Source: Vitellaria paradoxa
Taxonomy: Eukaryota; Streptophyta; Magnoliopsida; Ericales; Sapotaceae
DNA length: 64,000 nt
NCBI GenBank assembly: GCA_019916065.1
Contig: CM034233.1
Location: 21,959,936-22,023,935 of the forward strand
Direction of reading: 5' to 3'
Both the position numbers and the translations under genes were made by a program. Below are positions 1 to 10,697 of the stretch, piece after piece (positions within the stretch are counted from its first letter, which is position 1; each line of letters begins with the position of its first letter). The notes under the pieces are model-generated. The model was given only the letters and a program-made list of their open reading frames with translations, ran no database searches and was not told where the DNA came from.

Positions 1-1580
1 AGGTTATTAGGCAAAGAAACATTCCCCTTGAATGGTTTATTTGTTTCCCTTAGGATGATCTTCCCTAGAGTATGATTTTTTATTATCTTTTACGTTTTTC
101 TATTTAAAGAGGTGCATGTGTTGGTAGAGATGATGACTGAATATTATGAATTGATATTGAAATGAAGCTTGTGAGCTAATTTCTCTTCTTCTACTAAGCT
201 TATTTCTTTCTTTATCTGTCTTGGCTATTTCTTCTCTCCTTGGCTTAAATTTCTTCTTTGTTTCATATCATGCTACGTACCAGAGCCAAATTTCCTATTC
301 CAATTTTGCTTCTATGAATTCCACCTAGAATTAAACAATAAAAAGTTAGTTGATTCAAATCCTTTCCTCTCTGCAAGAGACATGATATCAATTTGCTGCT
401 CTCTGGGAAGAGTGTCAAGAATTTGCTATTAGAATTGGTAAGCTTGAGAGGTCCTATTTTCGTTGGATGTGGCCCCTCGTTGTATCCATTATGCTAGGAG
501 TGATAATGAGCAATTCAAACATGACCATGTCAATATGTGGCTCCACTCTTCAAACCAAGTGTCATCTTCAAATCCAAAGTTAATGTTATGTCCTCCTCCT
601 TTTAGTACTTCACCGATGAAGGATGTTCTCACTGTGGCCATTGAGTCATGGTCAAAGGAGCATGACAAGGATCATTAGAAGTTCTAATTTATGAGCCTAA
701 TATTGAGGAGTTTGATGATTTTGGTGATGATTTTTATAACCAAATCTTTGATGATTTGGTTGATAATGTGTTGTGCACTGATATACTACCTAAAGAGTTT
801 GTCCAAATCAATGAGGAAGAGGGCTGTTGAGGACCATCTAGCAGCTTAGGATTTTGAACTTAAGCCTGAAAAGTTTGTTGATTTGGGTAATGTTGTGCCT
901 TACCTCATTGCACCACCTAGAACAATTGACTAGATCAGTAAGAAAGCTTGCACTGCCTAGATTCCTATTGGTGCGATGTTTCAACCTAAATTGAAGACAT
1001 TTCCTTGTTCCTGCAATATCCCTTAGGATTTTGTCATCTCCGTTGCAACATCCCTCCCACAATATGATTTGGTTCTGGCATTTTTTTTGGAGTACACGTG
1101 ATCTCTCTTCAAAGTCGAGTTCTTTCCACACCGAGAGAGTTGGTGGAGACACCAGGTTTGTTCCGCCACTTACACGTGTGCATGAACTTTGGAAGGAACT
1201 TACATACCCTCTCTGTTCATGGCTTGGTTATTGATGTTGGAGCAGGTGGTTTTCAACTTGATGGCATCGGGTTTCTTCTCGAACCGGGAGAATTTATGGG
1301 ACATCAACGATATACATCTCCCTAGGCTATTAAATAAATAAACATTTCCCTTGGATTATATACCTGCCTAGGTTATTAAATTAAGAAACATTCCACTTTA
1401 ATGGTTTATTTGTCTCCCCTAGAATGGTTTTTCTTTAGGTATAACTTTTTATTAGCTTTTCTGTTTTTTCATTTAAAAAGGTGCTTGTGTTGGTAGAGAT
1501 GATGACTGAATATTATGAATTGATATTGAAATGAAGCTTGTGATGTGATTTTTGTCTCCCTCTTATGTCCTTCTCCTAAG

Positions 1581-1624
<44 letters not shown>

Positions 1625-1667
1625 GGCTATTTCTTGTCTCCTTGGCTTAAATTTCTTATATGTTTCA
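1..1667 (+). mobile_element. Degenerate non-autonomous LTR retrotransposon in a CPN60 intron
   Basis: Two similar segments, about 1-270 and 1364-1667, flank about 1.1 kb. Both carry the same run around GGTAGAGATGATGACTGAAT and both end in a pyrimidine-rich tail before TTTCA, as expected of paired LTRs. The left copy is cut by the window edge. Just after it, at 276-287, CGTACCAGAGCC matches the plant initiator-Met tRNA primer site (GGTATCAGAGCC) at 10 of 12 bases. The interior has only broken reading frames, one giving a 71-residue stretch at 463-678, and no recognisable RT or integrase. It is therefore a deletion derivative. A partial third copy of the LTR start occurs at 1321-1360. It lies inside the intron upstream of the first visible CPN60 exon. 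Superfamily is not assigned. Confidence 0.65.
1581..1622. repeat. (CT)n microsatellite
   Basis: About 20 CT units lie inside the right-hand LTR copy. The left copy has only an imperfect pyrimidine tract here, so the run expanded after the two LTRs diverged. Confidence 0.9.
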
Positions 1668-1756
1668 AATCTATACGAGTAGAAGTCATCAATTTTTTCT
1701 CTTTGGATTGTGTTCCTTCTCCTTTTGGATGTCTTTAATTTGCTTTAATCAATCAG

Positions 1757-4738
1757 ATAGAGCTGGAAGACCCTTTGGAAAATGTTGGAGTGAAATTGGT
1801 AAGGCAGGCTGGAGCAAAAACAAATGATGCTGCTGGTGATGGTTCCACTACATCAATAGTGCTTGCTCAAGGTCTGATTGCTGAAGGTGTGAAGGTACGA
1901 ACAGGATGCTATTATATAAGAAGTATATCTATCCTATCAGAACAACAACAGTAATCTGTTTTGATACACAAAGGAAAGCACATTATATGTATCATTGTTG
2001 TTGAAAAGAAGCCTATTTTTTGGAGATGTTAACTTAGGCAAATGATATTGCTAGATCATTTTTTGATTCATCCAGAGTAATATGTAATTACCAATGCACA
2101 TGGTACAAGTGTTTTGCTCTGGCAAAAACAAAAAGTGCTCTGGCAATATCATTTGCCTTGACTTATTAGTAATGAGAAGCAACCCTGTTGCCCTTTCTAT
2201 CACTCTTTTCACTTTTATGGGTAGTAAAGCAGTGTCTGGAGGGTTTAGAAGGCATGAATGTTTGTGATTTTTCTCCTTGTTGCAGTTTTCTGAATGTGTC
2301 TATTCACTAGGTTATTGCAGCAGGCATGAATCCTGTTCAGATCTGCCGGGGAATCGAGAAAACTGCAAAGGTGCTTGTTTCTGAACTCAAACTGATGTCA
2401 AGAGAGGTATACTGTAATTCCAACCTTAGCTCATGCATGGCAGTGATGCAAAACATTAGCAACCACCTACTTATTAGCTCATGTGAAAAACTAACAGCAA
2501 ATATTGACTATATTCAGGTTAAGGATCATGAGCTTGCAGATGTTGCTGCTGTAAGTGCAGGAAATGACTATGCAGTAGGAAACATGATTTCTGATGCTCT
2601 TCGGCAAGTGGGGAGGAGGGGTGTAGTCACAATTGAGAAAGGAAATTATGCTGAGAATGCTTTGCAACTTGTTGAAGGAATGCATTTTGATCGTGGATAC
2701 TTGTCTCCCTATTTCGTAACTGATCGACAGAAGATGATAGTGGAGTTTCACGATTGCAAGGTAGGGCTGTTAACTTTGTCAAACATTTTTCAGCATTCTC
2801 CACCACAATATTCAAAGGGTGTGCAATTCTTTGGTTGCAGTTACTTCTGGTCGACAAAAAAATCACAAACCCGAAGGAGATGTTTAAATTATTGGACAGT
2901 GCGGTTAAGGAGAAGTACCCAATTCTGATAGTTGCAGAGGGCATTGAGCAGGAAGCTCTGGCTCCAGTAATTAGAAACAAACTCAGGGGCGTCCTGAAGG
3001 CAGCTGCTATAAAAGCTCCTGCCTTTGGTGAGCGCAAGAGCCACTACTTAGATGACATTGCTATCTTGACTGGAGGTAGTGAATTAACTATTAAAGAACA
3101 TAATAATTTGTGTCTTTCAAGTAAATGGTGCCTATGATTAATCAAAGCACACCATCACTTGTGGAATAAATTAATTTCATTAATATACTTAAACATACCT
3201 GCATGAACCTATTTGCAATTCCTCTACATGGAGAGGAGTTTTTAAAGGTGTGTTTGAAGTGAGGATTTGGTGAGGGAAAAGGAATAGGAAGGTAAAAATA
3301 GAAGGAAAAGGTAGGAAAAAAGGGAAGGAATCATAAAAATCCAATATACATATTCTTATTTAAATAAATCCAAAAATAGAAAAATTAAATAAATGGCGTT
3401 CATCAATTAATTAGTTTTTAAATTTAATTATTTTTAATTTCTCAAAATCCCATCCATTTTTCCTTCTATTTTTTATCACAAACCAAATATAAGAAACAAT
3501 TTTGAATCTCTATTTCGTTTTCTTTCCCTTAAATCCTTGATCTAAACATAAGCTAAGAAACAAATTGCGTATACTTGAAACAAAACATGTGTTTTATTAT
3601 ATTATTATATTTTGCTTTTTGTAAGGAAGAAATACATCCTTTGTTCTGGGAAAAATCCAAGATCTGGGACTGACTATAATGATACCATGCGGTGATGATA
3701 ATGGTGATGATATCTTGGCAGAAGTGGTTAATTTTTTTTTTTCTTGAATTTTGTTAGCTTTAAATCCTAAAATGTCTCTGGTTACATAGAAAGCTAAAAT
3801 GGCTCAAATTGTGGGTACATTTCCTTTCATTATCAAGTCCATGGACCACTTAACAATTTGTTTTGTTTTTGTACTTATTTATGTGCTGAGCTTACATGTG
3901 TTTTGCAGGGACCATAATCAGGGAGGACATGGGCTTGACCCTAGAGAAGGCTGGAAAGGAGGTACTGGGTACTGCGACAAAGGTAGTGATAACTAAGGAT
4001 TCCACATTGATAGTAACCGATGGGAGCACTCAAGCTGCTGTTAAGAAGAGGGTTTCTCAAATCCAAAAGCTTGTTGAGGTAAATATAGTGTTTTTGCTTT
4101 TTCCTTTTTTTTGAACTGCTATCCATGCAGTTTGATGCTTCTTTTCAATTGAACTTCTTTCCAAGTGAACAGAAACATAATTTTTTTATTCAATTTAGAC
4201 CTGTTTTCAGATTTGGATTTTTTAATGGGAACAAGTGAACATGATTACCCCCCCCCGGGGGGGGGACCCTATTAATTTCTTGAGGTTTGTTTGGGCTTCC
4301 TCTTGTGAATTGTGATGAAATGGACCAAAAGGTGCTTAGTCATTATCTGACCTTAATAATGATATAAAATGATGTATTGGCTGGCATTTTAATGGAATCC
4401 TAACAAGGATTCAAAGGCGTTCAGTGGATGGTTTTCTCTGAGAATACTGACTCTGGCTTTCTTTTTAGAACACCGAAGAAAAATATCAAAAGAAAATACT
4501 GAATGAAAGAATAGCAAGGTTATCTGGAGGAATTGCCATTCTTCAGGTAAATTGGTAATTGCTGGAGCTGACACTCTGATGATATGGAGTTTTTGAAACT
4601 GATTTTGATGCATTTAATTGTATGAAATGGTTAACAGGTAGGAGCACAAACGGAAGTAGAGCTGAAGGATAAACACTTGAGGATCGAAGATGCTCTAAAT
4701 GCGACTAAGGTAGCCAGTTGACTTTTTTTTCTGCAAAT

Positions 4739-4785
<47 letters not shown>

Positions 4786-6842
4786 GGGCCAGTAGTTGTA
4801 ACCTTCTGTAGTTTTGTTCTAGGCAGCTGTTGAGGAAGGCATCGTAGTTGGTGGTGGTTGTAGCCTTTTGAGGCTATCTTTAAAAGTGGATCATATCAAG
4901 GAACTTCTGGACAACGGAGAGCAGAAGGTTTATCTTCTCTGCCTTTTATCTTCATGGCAAGTTTTTAGTCGAACAATGTTTAGCCTGCAATTTAAGTTAC
5001 GGTCGTGAGAAGTGATGATTATTTGTTGCTATTTACATTCTGTTTCTAACATGGATTTGTTGAGGAAAAAGAAAAGTGAAGAGAAATAAAATTCTTAGTT
5101 CATATTATTTTAACTTGACCAGGTAAAAATTATTATTATTATTATTTACAAATATCTATTCATTTTTCTAAGTCAACCAAAAAAACGAAATAAGTTTGAC
5201 TTTTTCACTTCAGTTTGTTTTCTTACCATTTTCCTTTATTTTTCTTTTCCCTCCACAATTTCATATTTGGAACGTAGAGTTAAAGAATTCTCTGATTCCA
5301 TGAAATGGGCATCGTTTTATATGGTTTTGTCGTATTACTATAAGAAATTTATACCCTTTATAGAATTTTGAAACTATATTTATATTTGTGCATGCAGATT
5401 GGAGCTGAGATCTTTAGAAAAGCTTTGACCTATCCTATAAGGCAGATAGCCAAAAATGCTGGCGTAAATGGCAACATCGTTATAGAGAAGGTAATGCTGT
5501 TATTACTGCATCATATGCCTCTACATCATCAATAGATTGAAGAGGTGGAGCCAAACAAAAAAATAAATAAAAATAAAAGGTGAAATGACTTTAAGATGGA
5601 ATTTGAATCCAGTAAAAGACCTCGTTGAGATTTATTGCTTTTGCAGGTTCTGTCCAGTGCCAATGTAAGCTATGGGTACAATGCTGCAAAAGACCGCTAT
5701 GAGGATTTAGTGGGTGCTGGAATTATTGATCCATCGAAGGTATTATCATGATTCATCTTTATGGGCTTTGCACTGAAAGCACTTGTCACTTCCCTTATGC
5801 TGTAGACTTGTAGGTGATTGGTACAAGGTCATAATACAACTAGACCTCTGGTGGCCCTGCCCTACCCTTTGATTTAAACCTTTATTTATTTAAAAAAAAA
5901 AAAAAAGTTTGACTAAAAAGTCACGCTCTCATATATTGTTAAGACCGACTATGTTCTACGATAAAAAGTATTAGACCATCAAGAAGCAACACTTATGACT
6001 TATAGAGGCCCTTATGGTTTGATTTAAAAGTTTATTTATTTAAAAAAAAAAGTTTGATTAAGATACGCTCTCATAACTTATTAAGATCAACTATGCTCTA
6101 TGATAAAAAGTATTAAACCATCAAGAAGCAACACTTATAAAATAAGTGTCGCGGAAATAAAAATGTTAAGATGGATATGTAGTAATAAGATAAGTCATGA
6201 ATATATTGGAAAAAAAGTTGAGGTGGCACCGATTGAAAAGAAGTTTAAAGAAAGTGTTTAAGATGATTTGGTCTTATCAAACATAGACCTAAAAATCCAC
6301 CAGTAACAATGAGTGAAAGAATCTCTTAAAGCTCAAAAAAAAAAAGGTGTATCAAAGAGAAAAGATAACAAATGGTAGATCTAAAATTGCATGAATGGAA
6401 ATTGTGAAAAAATATTTAATTTCACATAAACTCACAGAGCATATAACCCATGACAATAATGAATGGAGAAAGAAAATTCACGTAGCTGATCTGAACTACT
6501 TTGGGACTAAGCTTTTATCAGGGTTGAGTTGTATTGGATCTCTTTTCCCTGTATGGGCTTTTATAGTCAACTGTTAAAATCATCTTGATTATTAATTAAA
6601 TTTGGAAAACAGGTAGTTAGATGTTGTTTGGAGAATGCAGCATCTGTTGCCAGTGTATTTTTGACATCTGATGCAGTTGTTGTGGACATCAAGGAACCGG
6701 AGCCCATCCAAATGAGAAAACCAATGCGTTCAGGTAATAAACTGACTCTCAAACAGTTCTTGTCTAACGCTTTTGTATCTAGCTTGTGATGTGTATCAAA
6801 CTCCATTTTGTTCATGCAGGTGTTGGACCCATGGGCTTTTAG
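1757..6842 (+). CDS. CPN60B4: Chloroplast chaperonin-60 beta subunit, CPN60B4-like (3' twelve exons, 5' end outside window)
   Basis: Group I chaperonin (GroEL family) subunit of the chloroplast stroma that folds imported and plastid-made proteins with ATP. In Arabidopsis CPN60B4 is the beta subunit needed to fold NdhH of the NDH complex. Twelve GT-AG exons join without a frame break: 1757-1894, 2311-2406, 2518-2760, 2841-3075, 3909-4078, 4469-4546, 4638-4709, 4823-4927, 5398-5490, 5647-5739, 6613-6733 and 6820-6842. They give 488 residues. The visible part starts at [19 protein letters not shown] and includes the nucleotide motif AGDGSTTS, the apical run [10 protein letters not shown] and the equatorial motif [11 protein letters not shown]. 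Roughly the first 110 residues (transit peptide and first equatorial segment) lie left of the window. [17 protein letters not shown] and [11 protein letters not shown] favour B4 over B1-B3, judged from memory. The C-terminus is short and ends GVGPMGF. Subtype is less certain than family. Confidence 0.9.
2037..2157. mobile_element. hAT-type MITE, 121 bp
   Basis: The ends are a perfect 15 bp inverted repeat (GGCAAATGATATTGC and its complement). They are flanked by TTAACTTA on the left and TTGACTTA on the right, an 8 bp target duplication with one mismatch. Size and TSD length fit a hAT-derived MITE. It sits in the intron after the first visible CPN60 exon. Confidence 0.7.
3245..3556. mobile_element. 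MITE-like foldback in CPN60 intron
   Basis: The left end (GTGTGTTTGAAGTGAGGATT, then purine-rich) is inverted at the right end (AAATCCTTGATCTAAACATA on the + strand). The middle is AT-rich and has no reading frame. It accounts for much of the 833 bp intron 3076-3908. No clear TSD was seen. Confidence 0.45.
4248..4265. repeat. C9G9 perfect palindrome
   Basis: Nine C are followed directly by nine G inside the intron 4079-4468. It is self-complementary and unusual in AT-rich intronic DNA, but may also be an assembly or base-calling error. Confidence 0.85.
4741..4784. repeat. T44 homopolymer
   Basis: An uninterrupted 44-base T run lies in the intron 4710-4822, 38 bases before the acceptor side of the exon at 4823. 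True length is uncertain because such runs are error-prone. Confidence 0.85.
5870..6145. repeat. Tandem duplication, two copies of about 130-140 bp
   Basis: Both copies contain GTTTGA(C/T)TAA, a run of A, an ACGCTCTCATA motif, then AAGTATTA(G/A)ACCATCAAGA and GCAACACTTAT. Copy 1 is about 5870-6000 and copy 2 about 6019-6140, in the intron 5740-6612 just before an RTE LINE fragment. They may be part of the LINE's own insertion. Confidence 0.65.
6144..6556 (+). pseudogene. 3' end of an RTE-clade LINE (decayed)
   Basis: Broken frames read [25 protein letters not shown] and, further on, [17 protein letters not shown]. These match the C-terminal tail of plant RTE-type LINE polyproteins (LRWxxxN, NEYIRxKVGVAPIEEK, WRxRIxVADP), as I know that family. 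Stop codons and frame changes interrupt it. It lies sense to the CPN60 gene inside the intron 5740-6612. Confidence 0.65.
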
Positions 6843-7260
6843 TTTGTGGGTCGATGGAGCTCGATTTTGTCTCGTTACGGCTGCTATTTCAGATACAAAA
6901 AGGAATTTTCAGGAGTTCTAGACCAGAATTTGCATCAATCCTTTGTTCGCAGTGCCGATGATAGATGAACTTGACTTGCCAGTGTAGCAGTATAAATTCT
7001 GCCCCTTGATTTGCGTCAAATTACCATGGTGCCCATTGAGGCAACAAGCATTTCCACCGCAAATTAGCACTGGATAAACAACGGTAGTCTTGTGAAGAAG
7101 AAAGGAGCAAGATGTGACAGTTGTTTGGATCCAACTCACTTCTGAATGGGGATATCCCATGCACCCTGCAATTGTGCTTCAGAACCAAAGAGGATTCCAA
7201 TTTCATGTTACTGAAGCTGGATTTCAAATTTTGAAATTGCAAAAGTCAAATTCTTAGGGT
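6843..7260 (+). other. 3' untranslated region of the CPN60 gene
   Basis: Sequence following the TAG at 6840-6842 is less AT-rich than what follows 7260 and holds no other gene. The polyadenylation site is not fixed; the end given is where repeat-like AT-rich DNA starts. Confidence 0.45.
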
Positions 7261-7284
7261 TAGGGCTGGCCACTTTCTCAGAAA

Positions 7285-7440
7285 TGGTGAATCTGGCGTG
7301 CAGAAATTTTCTGAAAATCTTTTAAAAATTCTAAAAGTTATTTACTTTTTATCTCACCGCACGTATTAAAAATTCACAATTTTTGTCAAATTATCTTACT
7401 TTATTTCATTTTTTATCACTCTAAATGCCCCATAAGTGAT
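7285..7440. repeat. Dispersed AT-rich repeat, copy 1
   Basis: Member of a family of about 150 bp seen at least five times in this window. Shared landmarks are a CTGAAAA/TTAAAAATT stretch, AGTTATTTACTTTTTAT, CACCGCACG, a TCTCACTTTATTTCATTTTT-like run and TTATCACTCTAAA near the end. There is no reading frame. Confidence 0.6.
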
Positions 7441-7490
7441 CGTGAATTTATACCTTCACATTAACTCTAATTACTAATTAATTAAGGGTG

Positions 7491-7635
7491 TTATTTGGTC
7501 TACTGAAAAACTCTGAAAGCTTCTGAAAATTTTTAAAAATTATTTATTTTTTATCTTATCACACAAATTACAACTTACAAATTATCTCACTTTATTTTAA
7601 TTTTTTTTGTTATTCTAAACGCTTCCTAGATCAAT
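7491..7635. repeat. Dispersed AT-rich repeat, copy 2
   Basis: Same family as 7285-7440 and in the same orientation. It starts near GTGTTATTTGGT and ends near TTATTCTAAACGCTTCC. Two direct copies lie about 200 bp apart downstream of the CPN60 gene. Confidence 0.6.
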
Positions 7636-7976
7636 TGACGTTCTTTTAAAAATGTTAATATATATATATATATATATAATGGCTTCACATATATTCAATA
7701 ATTGAAATGTAAATTCAATAATTTGAAAATAAATAAAGTGATTAAAATGTATCTAAAATATATATAGGGAAGCATAAATGACAATTTTTTTTTAGGGGTT
7801 TTTGGAGGACGGTCACTATTTATAGACTTATAAAGATTTAAGTCATACCCAAAAATCTTATTTGTGAATAAGTCACACTTGCAACAAAAAGACCAAAAAG
7901 GATATCACGCGTATTTTACTATATTTCAAAACTGTCAGTTTTATCCGAAAATAGTGCACACTTTACTCATAACTTC

Positions 7977-8132
7977 CGTGACTTTTCATCTTCTTTATAA
8001 AGCAAGTAAAACTGATTTTTGGAAACAAAATCAAAACTGTTTGAGAAAAACCTAATTCCGCGACTTTTCATCTTCTTTACAAAACAAGTAAAATTGATTT
8101 TTGGAAACAAAATCAAAACTATTTAGGAAAAC
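7977..8132. repeat. Two-copy tandem duplication, 82 bp period
   Basis: GACTTTTCATCTTCTTTA and GATTTTTGGAAACAAAATC occur in both 7977-8050 and 8059-8132 with a few substitutions. Confidence 0.8.
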
Positions 8133-8330
8133 AGTACCACATAATAAAACAATATCGCATAAAAAATAATACCACATAATAAAACATTATCGCATAAAAA
8201 CAGTACCGCATAAAAAACAGTACCACATAATAAAATAGTACCGCATAAAAAAATAGTACCGCATAAAAAAAGTACCGCATAATAAAACAGTATCGCATAA
8301 TAAACAGTACCTCATTAAAACAGCACCATT
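8130..8330. repeat. Short-period array of ACAGTACCGCATAA-like units
   Basis: About a dozen irregular 14-20 bp units of the form (A)ACAGTACC(G/A)CATAA(TAA) run head to tail. The core decamer is the same one used repeatedly in the longer units that follow. An open frame on the - strand here is only the repeat translated. Confidence 0.85.
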
Positions 8331-8334
8331 CTTT

Positions 8335-9590
8335 GCATGATATAGTCATGCAGTACTGTTTTTGAACGAGCATGCATCCTAAAAAAAACAGTACCGCAGA
8401 CATGTGGTACTGTCACACATGCGGTACTGTCGGTCATTCGTTTGATATGTGAACTATTTTTGTGTTTACATGTGATATTTGCATGATATAGTCATGCGGT
8501 ACTGTTTTTGAACGAGCATGCATCCTAAAAAAAATAGTACCGCAGACGTGGTACTGTCACACATACGGTACTGTCGGTCATTCGTTTGATATGTGAACTA
8601 TTTTTGTGTTTACATGTGATGTTTGCATGATATTGTCATGCGGTACTGTTTTTGAACGAGCATGCATCCTAAAAAAAACAGTACCGCAGACATGTGGTAC
8701 TGTCACACATGCGGTACTGTCGGTCATTCGTTTGATATGTGAACTATTTTTGTGTTTACATGTGATGTTTGCATGATAGAGTCATGCGGTACTGTTTTTG
8801 AACGATCATGCATCCTAAAAAAAACAGTACCGCAGACATGTGGTACTGTCACACATGCGGTACTATCGGTCATTCGTTTGATATGTGAACTATTTTCGTG
8901 TTTACATGTGATGTTTGCATGATATTGTCATGCGGTACTGTTTTTGAACGAGCATGCATTCTAAAAAAAACAGTACCGCAGACATGTGGTACTGTCACAC
9001 ATGCGGTACTGTCGGTCATTCGTTTGATATGTGAACTATTTTTGTGTTTATATGTGATGTTTGCATGATAGAGTCATGCGGTACTGTTTTTGAACGATCA
9101 TGCATCCTAAAAAAAACAGTACCGCAGACGTGGTACTGTCACACATACGGTACTGTCGGTCATTCGTTTGATATGTGAACTATTTTTGTGTTTACATGTG
9201 ATATTTGCATGATATAGTCATGCGGTACTGTTTTTGAACGAGCATGCATCCTAAAAAAACAGTACCGCAGACATGTGATACTGTCACACATGCGGTACTG
9301 TCGGTCATTCGTTTGATATGTGAACTATTTTTGTGTTTACGTGTGATGTTTGCATGATAGAGTCATGCGGTACTGTTTTTGAACGAGCATGCATCCTAAA
9401 AAAAACAGTACCGCAGAATATGGTACTGTCACACATGCGGTACTGTCGGTTATTCGTTTGATATGTGAACTATTTTTGTGTTTACATGTGATGTTTGCAT
9501 GATATTGTCATGCGGTACTGTTTTTGAACGCGGTACTGTATTTGAACGAGCATGCATCCTAAAAAAAACAGTACCGTAGTCATGTGTTTA
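8335..9590. repeat. Minisatellite, eight full units of 144-146 bp plus a partial ninth
   Basis: Units start with GCATGATA at 8335, 8481, 8625, 8771, 8917, 9063, 9207, 9352 and 9497. Their lengths are 146, 144, 146, 146, 146, 144, 145 and 145. Each holds an inverted pair GCGGTACTGTTTTT ... AAAAACAGTACCGC with a loop of about 20 bases, then two more GGTACTGT copies. Each also opens with the small inverted pair GCATGA/TCATGC. Units differ by a few substitutions, including a 2 bp GACATGTGG/GACGTGG variant. The final partial unit has a 20 bp internal duplication near 9525. Confidence 0.95.
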
Positions 9591-9985
9591 AATACGTAAT
9601 CCAGATCTGTATATATTCATTCAATCGACGTTAATCTCACAGCACAAACTCGCATAATCCGTGTGTATTCCTTCGTATATAATCCTTTAACGGATTTTTA
9701 TCTCACTATATCTTCACACAATTGATAAGGAATGAAACAAAAACGAAAAACGTGATTCTCGGTTCCATAATTTTCGGCAACTTCATCTCAGTTAATTATA
9801 GAAAAAGGGCATTTAAGTCATATTATAAATTATATTTAAAACAAATTCGTGGGACCCACTCAAAAGTATGACTTAAATACAAAACTTTTCACATTAATGT
9901 GACTTAAAAGTAATACTTTTTTTTGAGTATGACTAATAACTTTAAAAGATTACCAAGTATGACTTGGATACAATTTTCCGTTTTT

Positions 9986-10697
9986 TTTAACAGAAATCCA
10001 TAACCCAATATTTCAGCAGTTCAAAAACTAAAATGAGTATGCCCATTGGCATCTCCTTGGGTTGAGATCGAGATCTAGACTGACGAAATGTAAGCCATAC
10101 CTAGTAATCCATGGGGAGTTGGAATGTTGGGAAGGGTATATTAACTTACGCACACACCTTAACTATTCCAATGTGAGATAACTTACCCACTGCATCCCCG
10201 TGGGTCAAGGCCTAGACTGACGAAGTGTAGGCCGTAGTCTACGCAGCCCACAGGGAGAGTGGAGCACTTGACGAGACCCAAGCAACTGATGAAGTGTGAG
10301 TTGTAGTCCACACTACCCACAAGAAGAGTGAAACACTAGATGGGACCCAAACAATATTTTTTTTTAAGAGAAACCCGTGACCCAACATTTAGTTGGAACG
10401 TCAAGGATATATTAACTCACGTACACACCTTAACTATCTCGATATGAGATAGCCCATAAATAACAAGTGAGGGAGCTAAAATATATATGAAATTGAATTT
10501 CTAACATAAAGTGGCCAAATTTTTATTTTAAATTTTTTAACTTTAAAAAATATAAGACATGTATAAGAATTATATTAGTAGGGAGGACGATAGCCCCCAC
10601 CTTCCGTTAGTACTTCTTTCTCTAAATTTATGCATCCTGAATTCGCAACCCTCGTGCATAATTGTCGTATTCAATGATAGCCAATGAACCAAGATTG
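9986..10697. other. Gene-free spacer with low-grade repeats
   Basis: No gene is seen. At 10060-10370 a phrase including CTAGACTGACGAA(A/G)TGTA(A/G)GCC recurs twice, and related GAGTGGA/GAGTGAAACACTAGA words recur. This suggests debris of an LTR-type repeat. The rest is AT-rich. Confidence 0.5.

Larger units (their letters stand above)
7750..9985. mobile_element. Probable non-autonomous element with inverted flanks carrying a minisatellite
   Basis: The left flank has ATTTAAGTCATACCC and TAAGTCACACTT. The right flank has the same words inverted (AGTATGACTTAAAT, AATGTGACTTA, AGTATGACTT). Between them lie an 82 bp tandem duplication (7977-8132), a short-motif array (8130-8330) and a 145 bp tandem array (8335-9590). 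No transposase frame is present. Exact ends and TSD are not resolved. Confidence 0.4.

Noticed and set aside
2326..2928. 200-codon single frame as a gene of its own
   Set aside because: It is two CPN60 exons read through the introns between and after them.
8119..8403. 94-codon - strand frame rich in Tyr/Phe/Cys
   Set aside because: It is the short ACAGTACCGCATAA-type repeat read in one frame.
8335..9590. CRISPR-like regular array
   Set aside because: Whole 145 bp units repeat with no unique spacers, in plant nuclear DNA; it is a minisatellite.
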